Below, in pieces: positions 32,793-44,890 of a stretch of DNA of 64,000 nt. The stretch covers positions 2,337,501 through 2,401,500 of the forward strand of contig ML058552.1 of the NCBI GenBank assembly GCA_003013855.2, written 5' to 3'. Origin of the DNA: Liriodendron chinense. Its lineage: Eukaryota; Streptophyta; Magnoliopsida; Magnoliales; Magnoliaceae. The notes under the pieces are model-generated. The model had not been told where the DNA came from. It searched no databases and worked only from the letters and a program-made list of their open reading frames with translations. Numbering within the stretch: position 1 is the stretch's first letter; each line of letters begins with the position of its first letter. The translations under genes were made by a program, and so were the position numbers.

Positions 32793-35481
32793 GCGCCTGT
32801 TTGTTAACACTTAAAAAATATACTTAATGGGAATGAAGAAAATGTTCCCTGTTAACTTTGTTTGTTAATGCACAAATTTTCTATAAAAATATAAAATTGC
32901 TTTCAAAATTATCCCTCCTTAGTATTTCTGATTTTCTCTTTTAAATGGGTTGCACATTTTGCACAATATGCAACCCAACTTTTAAAATGAGTAACTTCCA
33001 TGGGCCCCACCATGATTTATGTGTTAGATCCACACCATCCATCAACTTTTTCAAATTATTCTAGAGTATGAACCAAAAAATAAGGGACATATAAGGCTCA
33101 AATGGACCACACTATAGAAACCGATGGGAATTGAATGACTACCATTAAAACTTTCTTAAGGTCCAATGTGAGGTTTATTTCTCATCTAACCCCTTCATAA
33201 TGTCACGCAGACATAGAGCAAGGGATAAAATAAATATCATCTTGATCAGAGCCTTTTGTGGCCTTAAGAAGATTTCAATGGTAGGTGCCCAATTCACATC
33301 GTTTCCTACAGTGTGGCCCACTTGAGCCTTACATCTGCCTATCTTTTTTGTCCTATGCTCCAAAATGATATGGAAAAATGGATAGATGGTGTGGTGAAAC
33401 ATATACACCATGGTAGGCTCCACAAAGACCCTATCAGGCAGTTCGTTTCCATGCTGGACGAAGTGGATTGTCGTGAGTAACTTTGAACCTTAAGCGTATG
33501 GGGTAAACTCTGTGGGGTCCACCATGATTTATATATTTTATCCCTTCCATCTAGCCATTTTACTAAATAAATTTAGGGATTGAGCCTGAAAATGAAGCCT
33601 ATCCAAAGCTCAAGTGGATCACACTGCAGGAAACAGCGTGAATTAAATGTCTGTTATTGAAAACTTTTTGGGGGGCCACGGAAGTTATGGACACATTTGT
33701 GTTTACCCTTCATCCATGTTGTGTGATCTTATGAACAGGTTGGATGATAAATAAACATCATTGTGGGCCCTAGATAGGTTTCAACGGTGAAAATCATTAT
33801 TCCAACTATTCCGTATGGTCCACTTGAGCTTTGGATATGCTTCTATTTTGGTCTCAACTCCTTAAATGGACCGGAAAAACGGATGGATGGCGTGGATAAA
33901 CCACATATATTCATAGTGGGCCCAACAAAGTTTACTCACTATGATAAAAGCATGGACATAGTAACTCTGCAATCCGATTTGCATTGCCGGATTGCCGCTG
34001 CCAACGGCCAGTAGCTATTGGACGACGCTCTGCGTGCCCCATCATGATATATATGTGTTTTATCCACACCGTCCGGGCAGCGCTTTGTGAGGCCCAGGCC
34101 CACCATGATGCAAGGGTTTTATACATGTCATTCATTCCTTTTATTAGATTATTTTCCAACATGATCCAAAAACTGAGGCAGGTCCACAGCTTAAGCGGAC
34201 TACACAAAGGAAGCAAGAGTGACAATGACACCTACTATTGAGAACTTTATAGGTGCACCATGATGTTTTTTTACCATCTAACCTATTCATATGGTCATGT
34301 AGACCTAAATGAAGTGAAAGCAAAAATATCAGCTTCATCCAAAACTTCTGCAGCTCTCAAGAAGTTTTTGATGGTGAGCGTTCAATCCCCACTTTGTGGT
34401 CCACCTAAGCCTTGGTTTTGCCTATTTTTGGGTCCAGTCCCTAAAATCATCTGTAAATATGGATGAATGGCATGGATGAAACCCTTACACCATGGTGGGC
34501 TCTACATAACCCTGCCCTTATGGATTATTGTCTGGGTGAAGGTAGGATACAATCGGCTTCCAATCTCGCAGGGATTGGTAGTTAGAATCTACTGCACTTA
34601 AACTGGGTAAAAACAGACGGTTCTGCCAAGCGCTATGTAGGGCCACCACGATACATGTGGTTTACCTAAGCTGCCCATCCATTTTGAAAAAAAAAAAAGA
34701 AAAAAATCATTTTAATACATAGTCCGAAGAGGAGGTACATTAAATGCTCACTTGGACTACACCTAAGTAAACATTGGAATTAGTGCCCACAACCCAAAAC
34801 ACCGTCGGGGACCATAAAAGTTTTGAATCAAGCTGATATTTATGTTTTGCCATATTCAGGTCTATGTGACCTTATGAACAGGTTGGATGGCAAATAAACA
34901 TCATGGTGGGCCCTAGGAAGGTTTCAACTATAGGTGTCATTGTCTCACTATTTCTTATTATGCGGCCCACCTGACATTAGGATCTACTTCATTTTGGGGC
35001 TCATGCGTTGAAATGAGATGACCAAAAGGATGGATAGAGTGGATATAAAATAAATACATCATAATGGACCCCACAATGCACAACATATCCCACACAATAA
35101 GAAGGGCACGGACAATGTGCCACGTTCAAGTTTTACTAAAAAAAATCATCATTCACTTTTTCATTACATTATTAATTATTAGTGTTTCTTTGTGTATTTT
35201 AGTTTATTTGAATTAAATAGATATTAATTTAATGATTTTAATTTTATTTAATAAAAACTCTTTTATAATGTATACATCTTCAAATATAAGATAGAGGTAA
35301 ATGTGTCAAATTAACAGATTTCAAACATGTTTATTAACAAACAAGTTGTTTTAGATTCAGTACTTAATTTTTAAACTTCAGCCGTAGTTATCAAATAGAC
35401 TCTTAGGCTTTAGATTTGGATTTCATATTTCGGCTCTAGATTTCAAATTTCGGCTTCAGACTTCAGATTTAACAAAGGCCC
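32793..35481. mobile_element. PIF/Harbinger-like non-autonomous insertion, 2.69 kb
   Basis: The paralogue at 41,221 shows the empty site. Boundaries: TTA|GCGCCTGTTTGTTAAC on the left and GTTAACAAA-like ...AACAAAGGCCC|TTA on the right. The 3-bp TTA target duplication and GGGCCTGTTTG-like ends fit PIF/Harbinger. The interior has no transposase and instead holds three to four copies of a dispersed repeat. Confidence 0.65.
33001..35110. repeat. Cluster of dispersed 'ggggtccaccatgattta' repeats
   Basis: Copies at about 33,001-33,430, 33,500-33,930, 34,040-34,510 and 34,630-35,080, in both orientations. Shared words include 'gtgatcttatgaacaggttggatga', 'ggatatgctt' and 'gggcccaac..agtttactc'. Relatives lie at 36,700-37,150, 40,680-40,915 and 44,540-44,890. 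About 430-450 bp each, without ORFs. Confidence 0.7.
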
Positions 35482-35735
35482 TTAGCCTATCTTTCTAAGA
35501 CAGGGTCAAGCATCACGTCTGAGCTTTCTTAAGCCCATACACATGTACAAGTGAGCCACCACAATGGCAGGTAGTGTAGAATATCCTAAGCCATCCCATC
35601 AGGTGGGCCACATTGCATCAAGTAGATTTGCCGTTATATTAGAAATAAGGTGACAGATTAGAAAGCTTTGGCTGATTTTTCTACGGCCGTATATTTGTTA
35701 GGGAACAGACCAGATTCTTGGGACAGGAAATCTAT

Positions 35736-36699
35736 TACCACATGGTGCAATGTATAATCACTCCTAGAATCTATATATTACTTTCTGTGGACCACGTGAG
35801 TTTTGAAATGGCTGGAATTTTTATCGTTGCTCATTCCTGGTAGGTCGCACCAGATGGATGGGTTGGATGACATACACACAACATGGTGGACCCTATATTC
35901 CATCTGGAAATTTCTATGAAGGCCGTTCCTTAAGTTATGGAACAGGCTTGATTTAAGCCTAACATTGGGGGGCACATCTAATGGACGGATTGGATGGACT
36001 CAAACATCGAAGTGGACTCAACATCCTGCAGGGCCAGGCCAGGGCCAATGATGAACGGCCTGGCGAGCCCATCTGTTGGCCCTAATATGATGAGCAGTGA
36101 TAAGCCCACACGTTTGTACGAGGGACAAAGGCCCATCTCGGCCTGACACTAGCCAGGCCCATTGCCATCCCTAATAGCTGTTTACTTTGAAAGTTCAACG
36201 GTTATCATGCAATCGCTGTAGTGATGAGGAATTGTAGCAACCTCCTACACGTTCACTAACATGATAGTTTGCCACCATTTTAGAGTTGGGGGTGTTCTTC
36301 AATCACATGTTTGGGATAGTTATATGCAATTCAAACTGTTCAGATGGCTAACCTAACCACAGATATTCCATAGACTAAGGAATACACTTGGAATATGATA
36401 TGTTTTGCCCTTTGAATTTGGACCCCTCATTATTTTACTTTTACTTAATCATTCCATAGCCATCAATTGGATGGCTGGGATTGATTGATCAACGTAATTT
36501 CAGAAATATCATCCAATGTGCCCCCAGGAAAATAAATGTACATAACAAACTTGCACTGCCATTCGTCCACCTAGCAGCATATGTGCTAAACTTGCACACG
36601 TGAGAGAAGGCATCGTATGACGGCCGTTCCCTACGCATGCCGTCTCTTCCTCTCCCACGTACCGAATCTGATTGGCGTATAAACTCAATACCCTTAAGA
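35736..36699. other. Non-coding, decayed repeats
   Basis: 36,050-36,180 has 'ggcccattgccatcccta' words resembling an hAT-type end. 36,263-36,500 is the relative of 28,094-28,300. No supported gene. Confidence 0.45.
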
Positions 36700-37160
36700 G
36701 TAAACTTTGTGGGGTCCACCGTGATTTATGTACTTTATCTAATCCGCTCATCCACTTTAACCGATAATTTTATGGCTTGAGACAAAAAATGAAGCATATA
36801 AATTCTTAAGTGGACCACACCACAGGAAAAAAATGTGAATTGAACGTGTACCATTGAACAATTCTTAGGGGCCACGGAAGTTTTGGATCAAGCTGATATA
36901 TGTTTTTTCTCTTCATCAATGTCTGCATGATCTTGTGAACAGATTGGATGACAAATAAACATCACTACGGGCCCTTGAAAGGTTTCAACAGTGGGAATCA
37001 TTATACCCACTGTTTCCTGTGGTATGGTCCACCTGAATTTTGGATATGCTTCAATTTTGGTTTTAACCCCTTATATGAGCTGGAAAAACAGATGAACGGT
37101 GTAGATAAACCACATGCATTTACAGTGGACCCAACTGAGTTTACTCAGTACGTGAGAGAG
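36700..37160 (+). repeat. Dispersed 'ggggtccaccgtgattta' repeat, single copy
   Basis: Begins near 'agagtaaactttgtggggtccacc' and ends near 'gtggacccaactgagtttactc'. The ends are complementary (GAGTAAACT / AGTTTACTC), so this is a MITE-like inverted-repeat element of about 450 bp. Confidence 0.65.
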
Positions 37161-39060
37161 TAACTCTGGACCGCAATCCGATTTCCCCTTTACGCCTGGT
37201 GAGAGGAGAGAGATCATGTTCTCTCTCTCTCTCTTCATCTCTTTCTCCAACGGTGGCAGCGGAGCAAGCCTAGCACCGTCTCAACAAATGCCAACTAATC
37301 CATGGTTAGGATCGTTTGATGCAATGTGATTATTCTTTTCATTTTAACAGTCCATTTATTTGTTATGTCCAACCAAGCATTGAATGGGTGATTCGCAGCC
37401 ATTCATAACGTTTGGACCAAGATGGACATGCCCGGGCTTAGAAATTAGGTTGGTTCACTCATCAAGTGGTCCATCTGTCTATGCTGAACATAAAGTTCCC
37501 ACTTGAAGCCTAAGTGGCAGTTTTGATATTAACTGCTAGAGGATGCCAGTATACTTTCTTTGTTTAAGTTTGTACCTTTCTAAATGTCCTCCTCTTGACA
37601 TAATTGTCATCTTCAATTATTTGTATTTACATTCTCTTTTTTTCAGGAATAATTGAAGAAAATTGAACTAAAACCCAAATGAAGATGGATTTATTTCAGC
37701 CTTGAAAATTAGAAAAGAAGAAATCCGAGCAGCCCAAGAAAAATAAATTGGTGTATTTATATTTGTAATTGTAGCATTGGATCTTTGAAATATTGCCTGA
37801 AGGAGATACTTGGAATAAATGAGAAGATTGAGTTATATCTTTATGAGTATGAGAGTTATCCGTGTGATTGATGTTTTAGGACCAACAAGCTTACCATTAT
37901 CACTGTCTAATGGAAGTGATCCTTGAAAGGTACAAACAGTTTATGATGTGACTCACATATTGAATGTTCAAAGTTACTTCGTCACTTATTGAATTAAATA
38001 GAACATAGGTAAATTGAAATATCAAATAATACTAATAATATTAACCTCGGTTTACATGAAAATGCTAAGCACCTTCATCATCATTTGCATTTTATAATTA
38101 CAAATTTGAAAGGATGCACTTGGTTTGCAAAATCACATAACAGATTTTGCATCAGCCTGCCATCACATTTTAATCAACCAGCCTGAAATAATGATTTTGT
38201 ATTGTCATTAGGAAACTGACATAAGAAGGTTATCCACTTACGCATGTTTTACATAATCACCTGTACAATGGTGTAGTTGAACTGAAATAAGAAGGTTTTG
38301 AAGGAGGCTCACTTCTGCCTCTTTTCCCTTCGGTAGAAATGGTCCCCCACACCATTTCCACTAATCCAGATTCTAGCTAATTTAGGCTTCCAGATGGAAT
38401 CCTATTTGGCTGGAATTTGCTGCCAAACACACCAGTTAAAATTGGAGTTCCATGGAATCCAAATTTTAAGCTGGAAACAGGTTTTTAGATGCCAACCAAA
38501 TAGGCCCTAAGAAATGGCTACAGCTAAATGATTTGACATTTTTTTTCTCCGGATCAAATGAAATATCAATCTAGAAATCAAGGATGTACCATCCATAACT
38601 CAGTGACTTTTCTTCATACATTGTCATACCTAGTACATAAGAATACATACATGCGAGCATTCGGCCCTTGGTGGCAGCTGAGTATGTGTGCCTTCAAATC
38701 GCTTTCTGTAACCCAAACTAGTAATTCATACATTAACCAGCACACAAAAAACGTATGCCTACTACGTATGTAGGCGCATTTGTACACAAATACACCATAG
38801 AGGCAGAATTCCATGCATAACTGCTCTTGTGGGCAGACAATATCACCAAACCTATGTCACTAGATTTTCTTTTGAACCTATTGTATAGTCTAGATCAATT
38901 GATTGCAGTGTGTCTAAGTGCAACTAAACAATAGGTGTGCCAAATTTTGCTATATATCATTGTTCATTGCACTGATCCTGAGTACAAAATGTTTATCTCA
39001 GAAAAAGAAAAGAAAAACCCATACACAAATGGCATAAATTATTTACAAACATTGAACCCA
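37161..39060. other. Non-coding
   Basis: (CT)n at 37,218-37,240. 38,385-38,515 looks like a MITE end ('aaccaaataggccctaag'). I see no gene. A short open frame at 38,614-38,814 has no recognisable content. Confidence 0.45.
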
Positions 39061-39065
39061 TCAAC

Positions 39066-39068
39066 CAC

Positions 39069-39108
<40 letters not shown>

Positions 39109-39110
39109 TG
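39066..39110. repeat. (CT)n microsatellite
   Basis: CTCTCTCT run with one TT interruption. It accounts for the RERERE run in a minus-strand frame here. Confidence 0.9.
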
Positions 39111-39122
39111 ATGGGCCTCCAA

Positions 39123-39406
39123 TGGATAAGATGCATGACCTTCTCAGCATCTCTTATTTCATATTTCTCATCTGAGCTCATCCTCGTGTTCCCTGAATCA
39201 AAGATGAAAGGTCGTCGAAAACCGTCACAGGCACCTGCAAATTGCACTAAAGAAGAGTATTCCAAGTGAGAAGGCTCGATCAAAAGTCTGAAAGAAGATT
39301 TGTGTTCTACTTGTGTTGACCATAGCTTCAACCCTGATGCCCAAGTACCCAATGTTGTTCTGTATGCAGCATTGATTGACATTCTAAGCTTCAACATTCC
39401 ATTAAC
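39123..39406 (-). pseudogene. Orphan exon-like ORF, unidentified
   Basis: On the minus strand, downstream of a good acceptor (CCTATTTCCAG|GTTAATG at 39,407/39,406), a frame of about 94 residues has the composition of a real protein (landmarks NAAYRTTLGTWASGLKLW, VEHKSSFRLLIEP, DGFRRPFIFDSGNTRM, EKYEIRDAEKVMHLIHW). I do not recognise the family. A GT donor candidate lies at 39,234 (CAG|GTGCC). No neighbouring exon could be found within about 2 kb, so it is probably a gene fragment left by transposition or decay. This is the only stretch between 27.5 and 42.5 kb that looks protein-coding. Confidence 0.35.
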
Positions 39407-39411
39407 CTGGA

Positions 39412-40954
39412 AATAGGAGCTATTTGGTACACAATTATGCAAAGGTGTAAGGACAATATGGCATTGTAGATAACATTGAGACCTCCAGGAGATGATCCAT
39501 GAAAACTCAAATTGAACAAATAATAATTGAATTCGCAAAACTCAAATTGAATAGATAACAATTGAATTCATAAAGCAAATAGTCAACAATACAATAAACT
39601 TTAGACGTTTCAGAAGGAACAACTAAGGTCACTAAGATGCCACTCCATATGGCACCTGAACTCAAATGCTCCAAACGCCACCAGCTTTTAGCTTCTAAAC
39701 CCACTCAGTCTGGTATTTGCAACAGTTGAAAATTCAATTTTCTTTCACCCTACTTGTCGTCATCCGCTTGTTTTTAGCTTCTAAACCCTACTTGCTTTCA
39801 CAGATGTAGATCATGCCTCTTCACTTATAGGTAAACATCAGCATCTTTGAGCACCATTTATGCCTTAATTACAACAGGGGGGCAAACATCAAGAAATATC
39901 CAACTACTACTAAGTTTCTCTCAGATCATCTGATCAATGACAAATTCCTCACATTTATCAGAGATCCCCTAATTTTTTAGTAGTAGCATAGCAACTGCAC
40001 TTGAGACATCAAACTAATCCTCTGACAGAATGATCATGCATCTTCTTCAATCGCTGAAGTAATCCCACAAAGCATGTCAAATACAGTTTCTTCTGCTATG
40101 TTCTTTTCTTTACCATCTTAAAAAATAAAAATAAAACATACAAATGTATAGATGATTTCAAATCATGTTTTATGTTGGTCCATGCAAACTTCCCTTTACA
40201 AAGAGGCTTTTGAGCACCAGCGTTCAAACTAGCCTATAGTAGCGACAATTATTCCGCAATTTAGACACCCAGAAAAATAAGAAAGAAGATACTGTAACTA
40301 TCAGTTGAGAGGAGAAACAAGAGCCATAGATACCATGTTAAAGCGGTAGATTTGGATGTTATATATAGGATGGTCACAAGGCAATTGTATTATCAAACAA
40401 GAGGATGTTGTCTCTATCTAACCATTTAGCTGATAATATTGAGGTCATTGATCTAGTCTAAGACTGCGCACATTGTAATAGTTAGGCACTCAAGGCATAA
40501 ACAAATAGGAGTTTTTCGGAATTTCAATCAGGAAAAGATTCTGAACATGGAATTTTTCCCACTTCGCTGGGTCCGGGGCCTCACCTAAGTCGCACCCAAC
40601 AAGGGCACCTTCCCACGCCCCATTATAGGCGGCAACGGAGGACGTGGATTTCCTGCCATAGCCTTTCGAGCACTACAAAACTATGTGGGGCTCGCCGTGA
40701 TGTTTGTGAGAAATCCACTCCGTTCATATGTTTTGTGAGCTCATTTTAGAATTTTAGGTTAAAACTCAGATGGATCCAAAACTCCAAGAGGCCACACGAG
40801 AGGGAAAACTGGAGAAAGAAATGCCTACCGTTGGAATCTTCCTGGCTCCACATTGATGTTTATATGCCATGCAAACCGTTTATAAAATCATTCCCACGGC
40901 AATGAGCTGAAAACGCATAAAAACACACACACACACACACACATAATATATATA
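39412..40954. other. Non-coding
   Basis: 40,680-40,915 is a diverged copy of the dispersed 'gggctcgccgtgatgttt' repeat. (AC)n at 40,923-40,942. Nothing else identified. Confidence 0.45.
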
Positions 40955-41490
40955 TAGACGTCTTGGGCACGTGTTGGGCTTGGGCCTATCATGTATGGCC
41001 TCGCAACCGGGTTTAAGTCATTGTAGCCTGACTCAGCCCAACTTCACGGGTACAAGTGTTCGATCTAAGTATAAGGGTACAGTCATATATAAGGCAATAC
41101 GCGCACTTGATTAACGGATTGATTAGCAACATTAACCATAGGATATGGGTATTTGATAAATGTTTCAGGAGACCATCCCGAGCTCAGTCCTTGAGCTTTC
41201 TAGTGTTCGAAATACGGAGTCTTAGCCTACCTTTCTCAGACAGGGTCCGTCCAGCGTCACGTCTGAGCTTTCTTAAGCCCATACACGTGTACAAGTGAGC
41301 CACCACAAATGCCAGCGTGGCAGGTAGTGTAGAATATCCCAAGCCATCCCATCAGGTGGGCCACATTGCATCGAGTATGTGTGCCGTTATATTGGAAATA
41401 AGGTGACAGATTAGAAAGCTTTGGCTGATTTTTCTACGGCCGTATATTTGTTAGCGAACAGACCGGATTCTTGGGACAGGAAATCTATTT
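40955..41490 (+). repeat. Paralogous segment B (uninterrupted)
   Basis: Matches segment A at 32,530-32,792 and 35,482-35,735. It gives the empty site for the 2.69-kb insertion. Segment B has a short extra stretch near 41,050-41,115 and lacks about 60 bp found at 32,690-32,750. Confidence 0.85.
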
Positions 41491-42479
41491 AATAGAATCC
41501 TGCTTGGATGCTGGACCTGTCTTCCATGCAGACATTTGTGGTGGCGCCTGCAATAGCTGATAGGTGTGCGATGGTTGATACACGTGGCAAATTTTAAATC
41601 AAATCAGAACCGTCCAAAATGCAGGAAACACTGTTGATAGGGCAATATTGGAAATAAAGATTGAATCCAGATCATCATTGACTGGTTTTCATCTCAACGG
41701 TTCATCCAATTTGCACAAATCAACCAATTGGCAAATCAATTGGAGGTTAATTTCTGACCTTGGAGCCATCTAAAATGGGACCCACAGTTTCAACGGCTCA
41801 ACTTTAGGGCATTTTGAAAATTTGTAGTGCTTGCGTGTTAATCATCCACTCATTCTCACGTCAATTTCTTATACATCATGCTGTCTGCATGTTAAGGGAC
41901 CTAAACTATAAATAGGAATAGATGGGGCATGATTTGATACTTGGGATATTCTGGTGCTTGATACTCAGCCCTAAAAATTCGACTTGTAATTGTTCAAATT
42001 GTGTAATCCACTTATGATAGATCCTAAAATCAGATTGATTAATTGTCCCTTAATCTCTCACCTTTGGCCTTTCCTTTGTTTCAACTATAGATTAAATGTC
42101 CACTACTGGAAAGAAAGAAATCACAGTCTAACTAAAATGGACCCACAATTGGAAGGACATAGATTGCGTCTAGCAGGGTGCTTAATGGAGTTAAAAAAAT
42201 GCCTTGTGTTGGGCGTGATAGTCAGGAAATAATAATTTTACTCTTTTTACCGTGGGGATTTCACTCACGGGTACATGGCACTTTTTTATTAGCACTGGAA
42301 GAGGCAAGCGCCCTGCTTGATACAATCTGCCTCCCAAAATGAACGGTCTATTTTAGGATACCTGTGCAGAAAGTGGGCTTTGCTTGTACAATCTTATCTA
42401 AATTGGGACCCATGATTTGGATGGTATGTTTAAGTCACCTGCATGGCGCATGTGTGTGATTTCTTAATGCCAGTCTAGC
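41491..42479. other. Non-coding, no feature seen
   Basis: No ORF, tandem repeat or terminal repeat that I can support. Confidence 0.4.
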
Positions 42480-43013
42480 TGTCTTCAATCTAGACACTAT
42501 TGGATCTAAGATCATGGGGTCATTGGTCGACCATGGGCCTTGGCTCGGTCACCTGAAACTCATTGGATTGGTCAATGAAATCTCTCAATATATTTAGTCA
42601 TGTTCGGCTGCCCGAACAATTGGGTCGATCAACTGGTGGCCAACGCTGTGTTTAGTGCGGTTTTGGACAATTCATTTCTAATTCTAGTTTATTACTATAT
42701 ATTGGGGTGTAATGCGGGATTAGGGTAATTGTCGAAGGCACTGGGTATCCTAGATGCATAAGAGGGTTGAGAGAGTTCTAGGGTGAGAGAAAAAGCTAGG
42801 GTTTCCCCTTGTGGGGCTCTGATATGGGTAAGTTGTTCTTCATCTCTTGTAACTTCATTTTCATCGTGATTCGCTTTGTGCCGTGATTTTTTTTCCTGAA
42901 AGGGTTTTTTCATGTAAAATTCGGATTGTCTCTTATGTGTTGTTTTTCCTAGTACAATTGTGATTGCTTCATTTGATTCCACTATGAGTTCTCGCTTCCG
43001 TAGTTTCCCAACA
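42480..43013 (+). repeat. 5' LTR of the old Copia element, followed by PBS
   Basis: 534 bp, TG...CA. TATA-like CTATATAT at about 42,697. The PBS after it (GTGATATTTGAG) is a decayed TGGTATCAGAGC (tRNA-Met). Confidence 0.8.
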
Positions 43014-43067
43014 AGTGATATTTGAGTGTACGTTAGGAAGCAGATTCAGATCTAAGATGAGGTATCA

Positions 43068-43228
43068 ATGGCATCCAGCATAAGATTCAACATAGAGAAG
43101 CATTCCTAAAAAAACAACTTAGAACTATGGAAGGTAAAGATGAAGGGTGTCTTAATTCAATAAGGATTGGAAGATGCATTCCTTAGAGAGAGACCAAAAA
43201 CTATGAAAGAAGAAGAGTGGAAGAAGAT
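43068..43228 (+). pseudogene. Copia gag, 5' part (before the CACTA insertion)
   Basis: ATG at 43,068, MASSIRFNIEK, then LWKVKMKGVLIQ with a TAA before and another after it, RPKTMKEEEWKK. It stops mid-codon at 43,228 and resumes in phase at 51,705, showing that the CACTA element cut this gag. Nonsense codons show it was already dead or decayed later. Confidence 0.85.
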
Positions 43229-43244
43229 CACTACAAGAAAACGG

Positions 43245-43780
43245 TGTTTTGCCGACGAAAGTATTACCGACGAAATTATTTTCGTCGGTAAAAAGCCATT
43301 TCCCCGACGAAATAAAATAATCGTCGGTAAAATACATTCAGTACACACTTTTACCGACGAAATCATGATTTCGTCGGTAAAAAGTTTATTACCGACGAAA
43401 CTACCCGTCGCTAAAAAATAATTTGGCTTTTACCGACGAATATTTTCGTCGGTAAAAGTCTTTTTTTGGCGACGATTATTGTCTGTCGGTAATAATGTGT
43501 GGTATCTGCGTAAGTTAATGAAGAGGACTTTTACCGATGAAAGTTTTCGTCGGTAAAAGTATTTTTCCCGACGATTATTGCCTGTCGGTAATAATGTGTG
43601 GTATCTGCGTAAGTTGAGGACTTTTACCGACGAAAGTTTTCGTCGGTAAAAGTCATTTTTCCCAACGATTATTGCCTGTCGGTAATAATATTTAATTCCC
43701 GCCCAAGTGAAAAAGAGGACTTTTACCGACGAAAAATCTACTTTTACCGACGAAAAGTTTCGTCGGTAAAAGTCTTTCAT
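43245..43780 (+). repeat. 5' subterminal repeats of the CACTA element
   Basis: About a dozen copies of TTTTACCGACGAAA and its inverse TTTCGTCGGTAAAA, often face to face with a 1-6 base gap. They are the expected binding sites for the TNPA-like protein. Two longer units ('gattattgcctgtcggtaataatgtgtggtatctgcgtaag') are direct repeats. Confidence 0.88.
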
Positions 43781-43789
43781 TTCACTTAC

Positions 43790-44160
43790 CCGATCAGGCC
43801 TCCCTCATTTCTCTCCATCTCTCTCACTCTCGCTCTGTTCTCTCTCCTCTCTCTCTCTCGCGCGCGCGCTGCCGGCCCACCTCTCTCTCTCATCTCCGAC
43901 CGCCGGCCGTCAACGTCACTGGCGGCCCACCGCCTCAGCCGACCACCCCCCCCCCCCCCCCCCCCCCCCCAGCTGACCAGTGTCGCCGGTAGCCACTCGC
44001 CTCCACCGACCTCCGTATGCCGCCGCCTCCTCCGGTAACCCTCTCCCCCTTTCTTCTTGCTCCATTTCCCCTCTCTCCCTCTCTCCTCGTTGTTGATTGT
44101 GGGGCCCACTCCCAAAATCCAATGCATGTGGGTCCCACCATCAAATTAAAATCCCTAATT
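43790..44160 (+). other. CT-rich leader, poly-C run
   Basis: (CT)n-rich sequence with a run of 25 C (43,946-43,970). It is in the position of a 5' untranslated leader. The minus-strand glycine-run ORFs here are artefacts. Confidence 0.6.
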
Positions 44161-44224
44161 AGGGATTTAAAAATTTAAAATCCAAAATTTTGTTTTACAA
44201 ATTAAAAAAAAATGAAATACGTAA

Positions 44225-44515
44225 TTGTGGGGCCCACCGTTGCTGTCCACTGGCTGTGGGGCCCATGTCGCTGTCCACTGGCTGTGGGGCCCACGGTCGC
44301 TGTCCACTGGCTGCCCACGTCGCTGTCCACTACCTGTGGGGCCCACGTCGCTGGCCACTGCCTGTGGGACCCACCGTCGCTGTCCACTGCTGTGGGGCCC
44401 ACGTCGCTGTCCACTGGCTGTGGGGCCCACCGTCGCTGTCCACTGCCTGTGGGGCCCACGTCGCTGTCCACTGCCTGTGGGGCCCACCGTCACTGTCCAC
44501 TAGTTGTGGGGCCCC
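44225..44515 (+). repeat. GC-rich tandem repeat of about 27-29 bp, ten copies
   Basis: Unit approximately 'GTGGGGCCCAC(C/G)(G)TCGCTGTCCACTGSCT', repeated about ten times with small length changes. The frames open on both strands are by-products of the repeat. A dispersed repeat copy follows at 44,540-44,890. Confidence 0.85.
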
Positions 44516-44890
44516 CGAAGATGGGAACTGCTGGTGCCCAAAAATGAAGCATATCAAAATCTAAAGTGGACCACAGCACAAGTGTGAACTAAATGTCTAT
44601 CATTGAAAAATTCTTAGAGGACACAGAAGTTTTGGATCAAGCTGATATTTGTGTTTTCCCTTCATCCATATCCATGTGATCTTATGAACAGGTTGGATGA
44701 CAAATAATGATCACTGTAGGTCCTGGGAATGGTGGAAATCATTATTCCCACGGTTTCCCATGGCATGGTCCACTTGAGATTTGGATATGCTTAAATTTTG
44801 GGCTCAACCACTAAAATGAGCTGAAAAAACATAAGGACGGAATAGATAAATCACATACATTCTAGGTGGGCCCAACTGAATTTACTCTAC

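Larger units (their letters stand above)
32530..35735 (+). repeat. Paralogous segment A (interrupted by an insertion)
   Basis: 32,530-32,792 plus 35,482-35,735 match 40,955-41,490 nearly throughout ('gggttta agtcattg', 'ggagtcttag', 'agacagggtc', 'gtgccgttatatt'). The middle 2.69 kb is absent from segment B. Confidence 0.85.

Noticed and set aside
38993..39122. RERERE-containing C-terminus of a minus-strand ORF
   Set aside because: Translation of the (CT)n microsatellite. Only the part above 39,123 was kept as exon-like.
43786..44144. Glycine-run ORFs on the minus strand
   Set aside because: Produced by the 25-C homopolymer and CT-rich leader.
44190..44564. Overlapping ORFs of 75-124 residues on both strands
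   Set aside because: All arise from the GC-rich 27-29 bp repeat, which lacks stops in several frames. The peptides are pure repeats.
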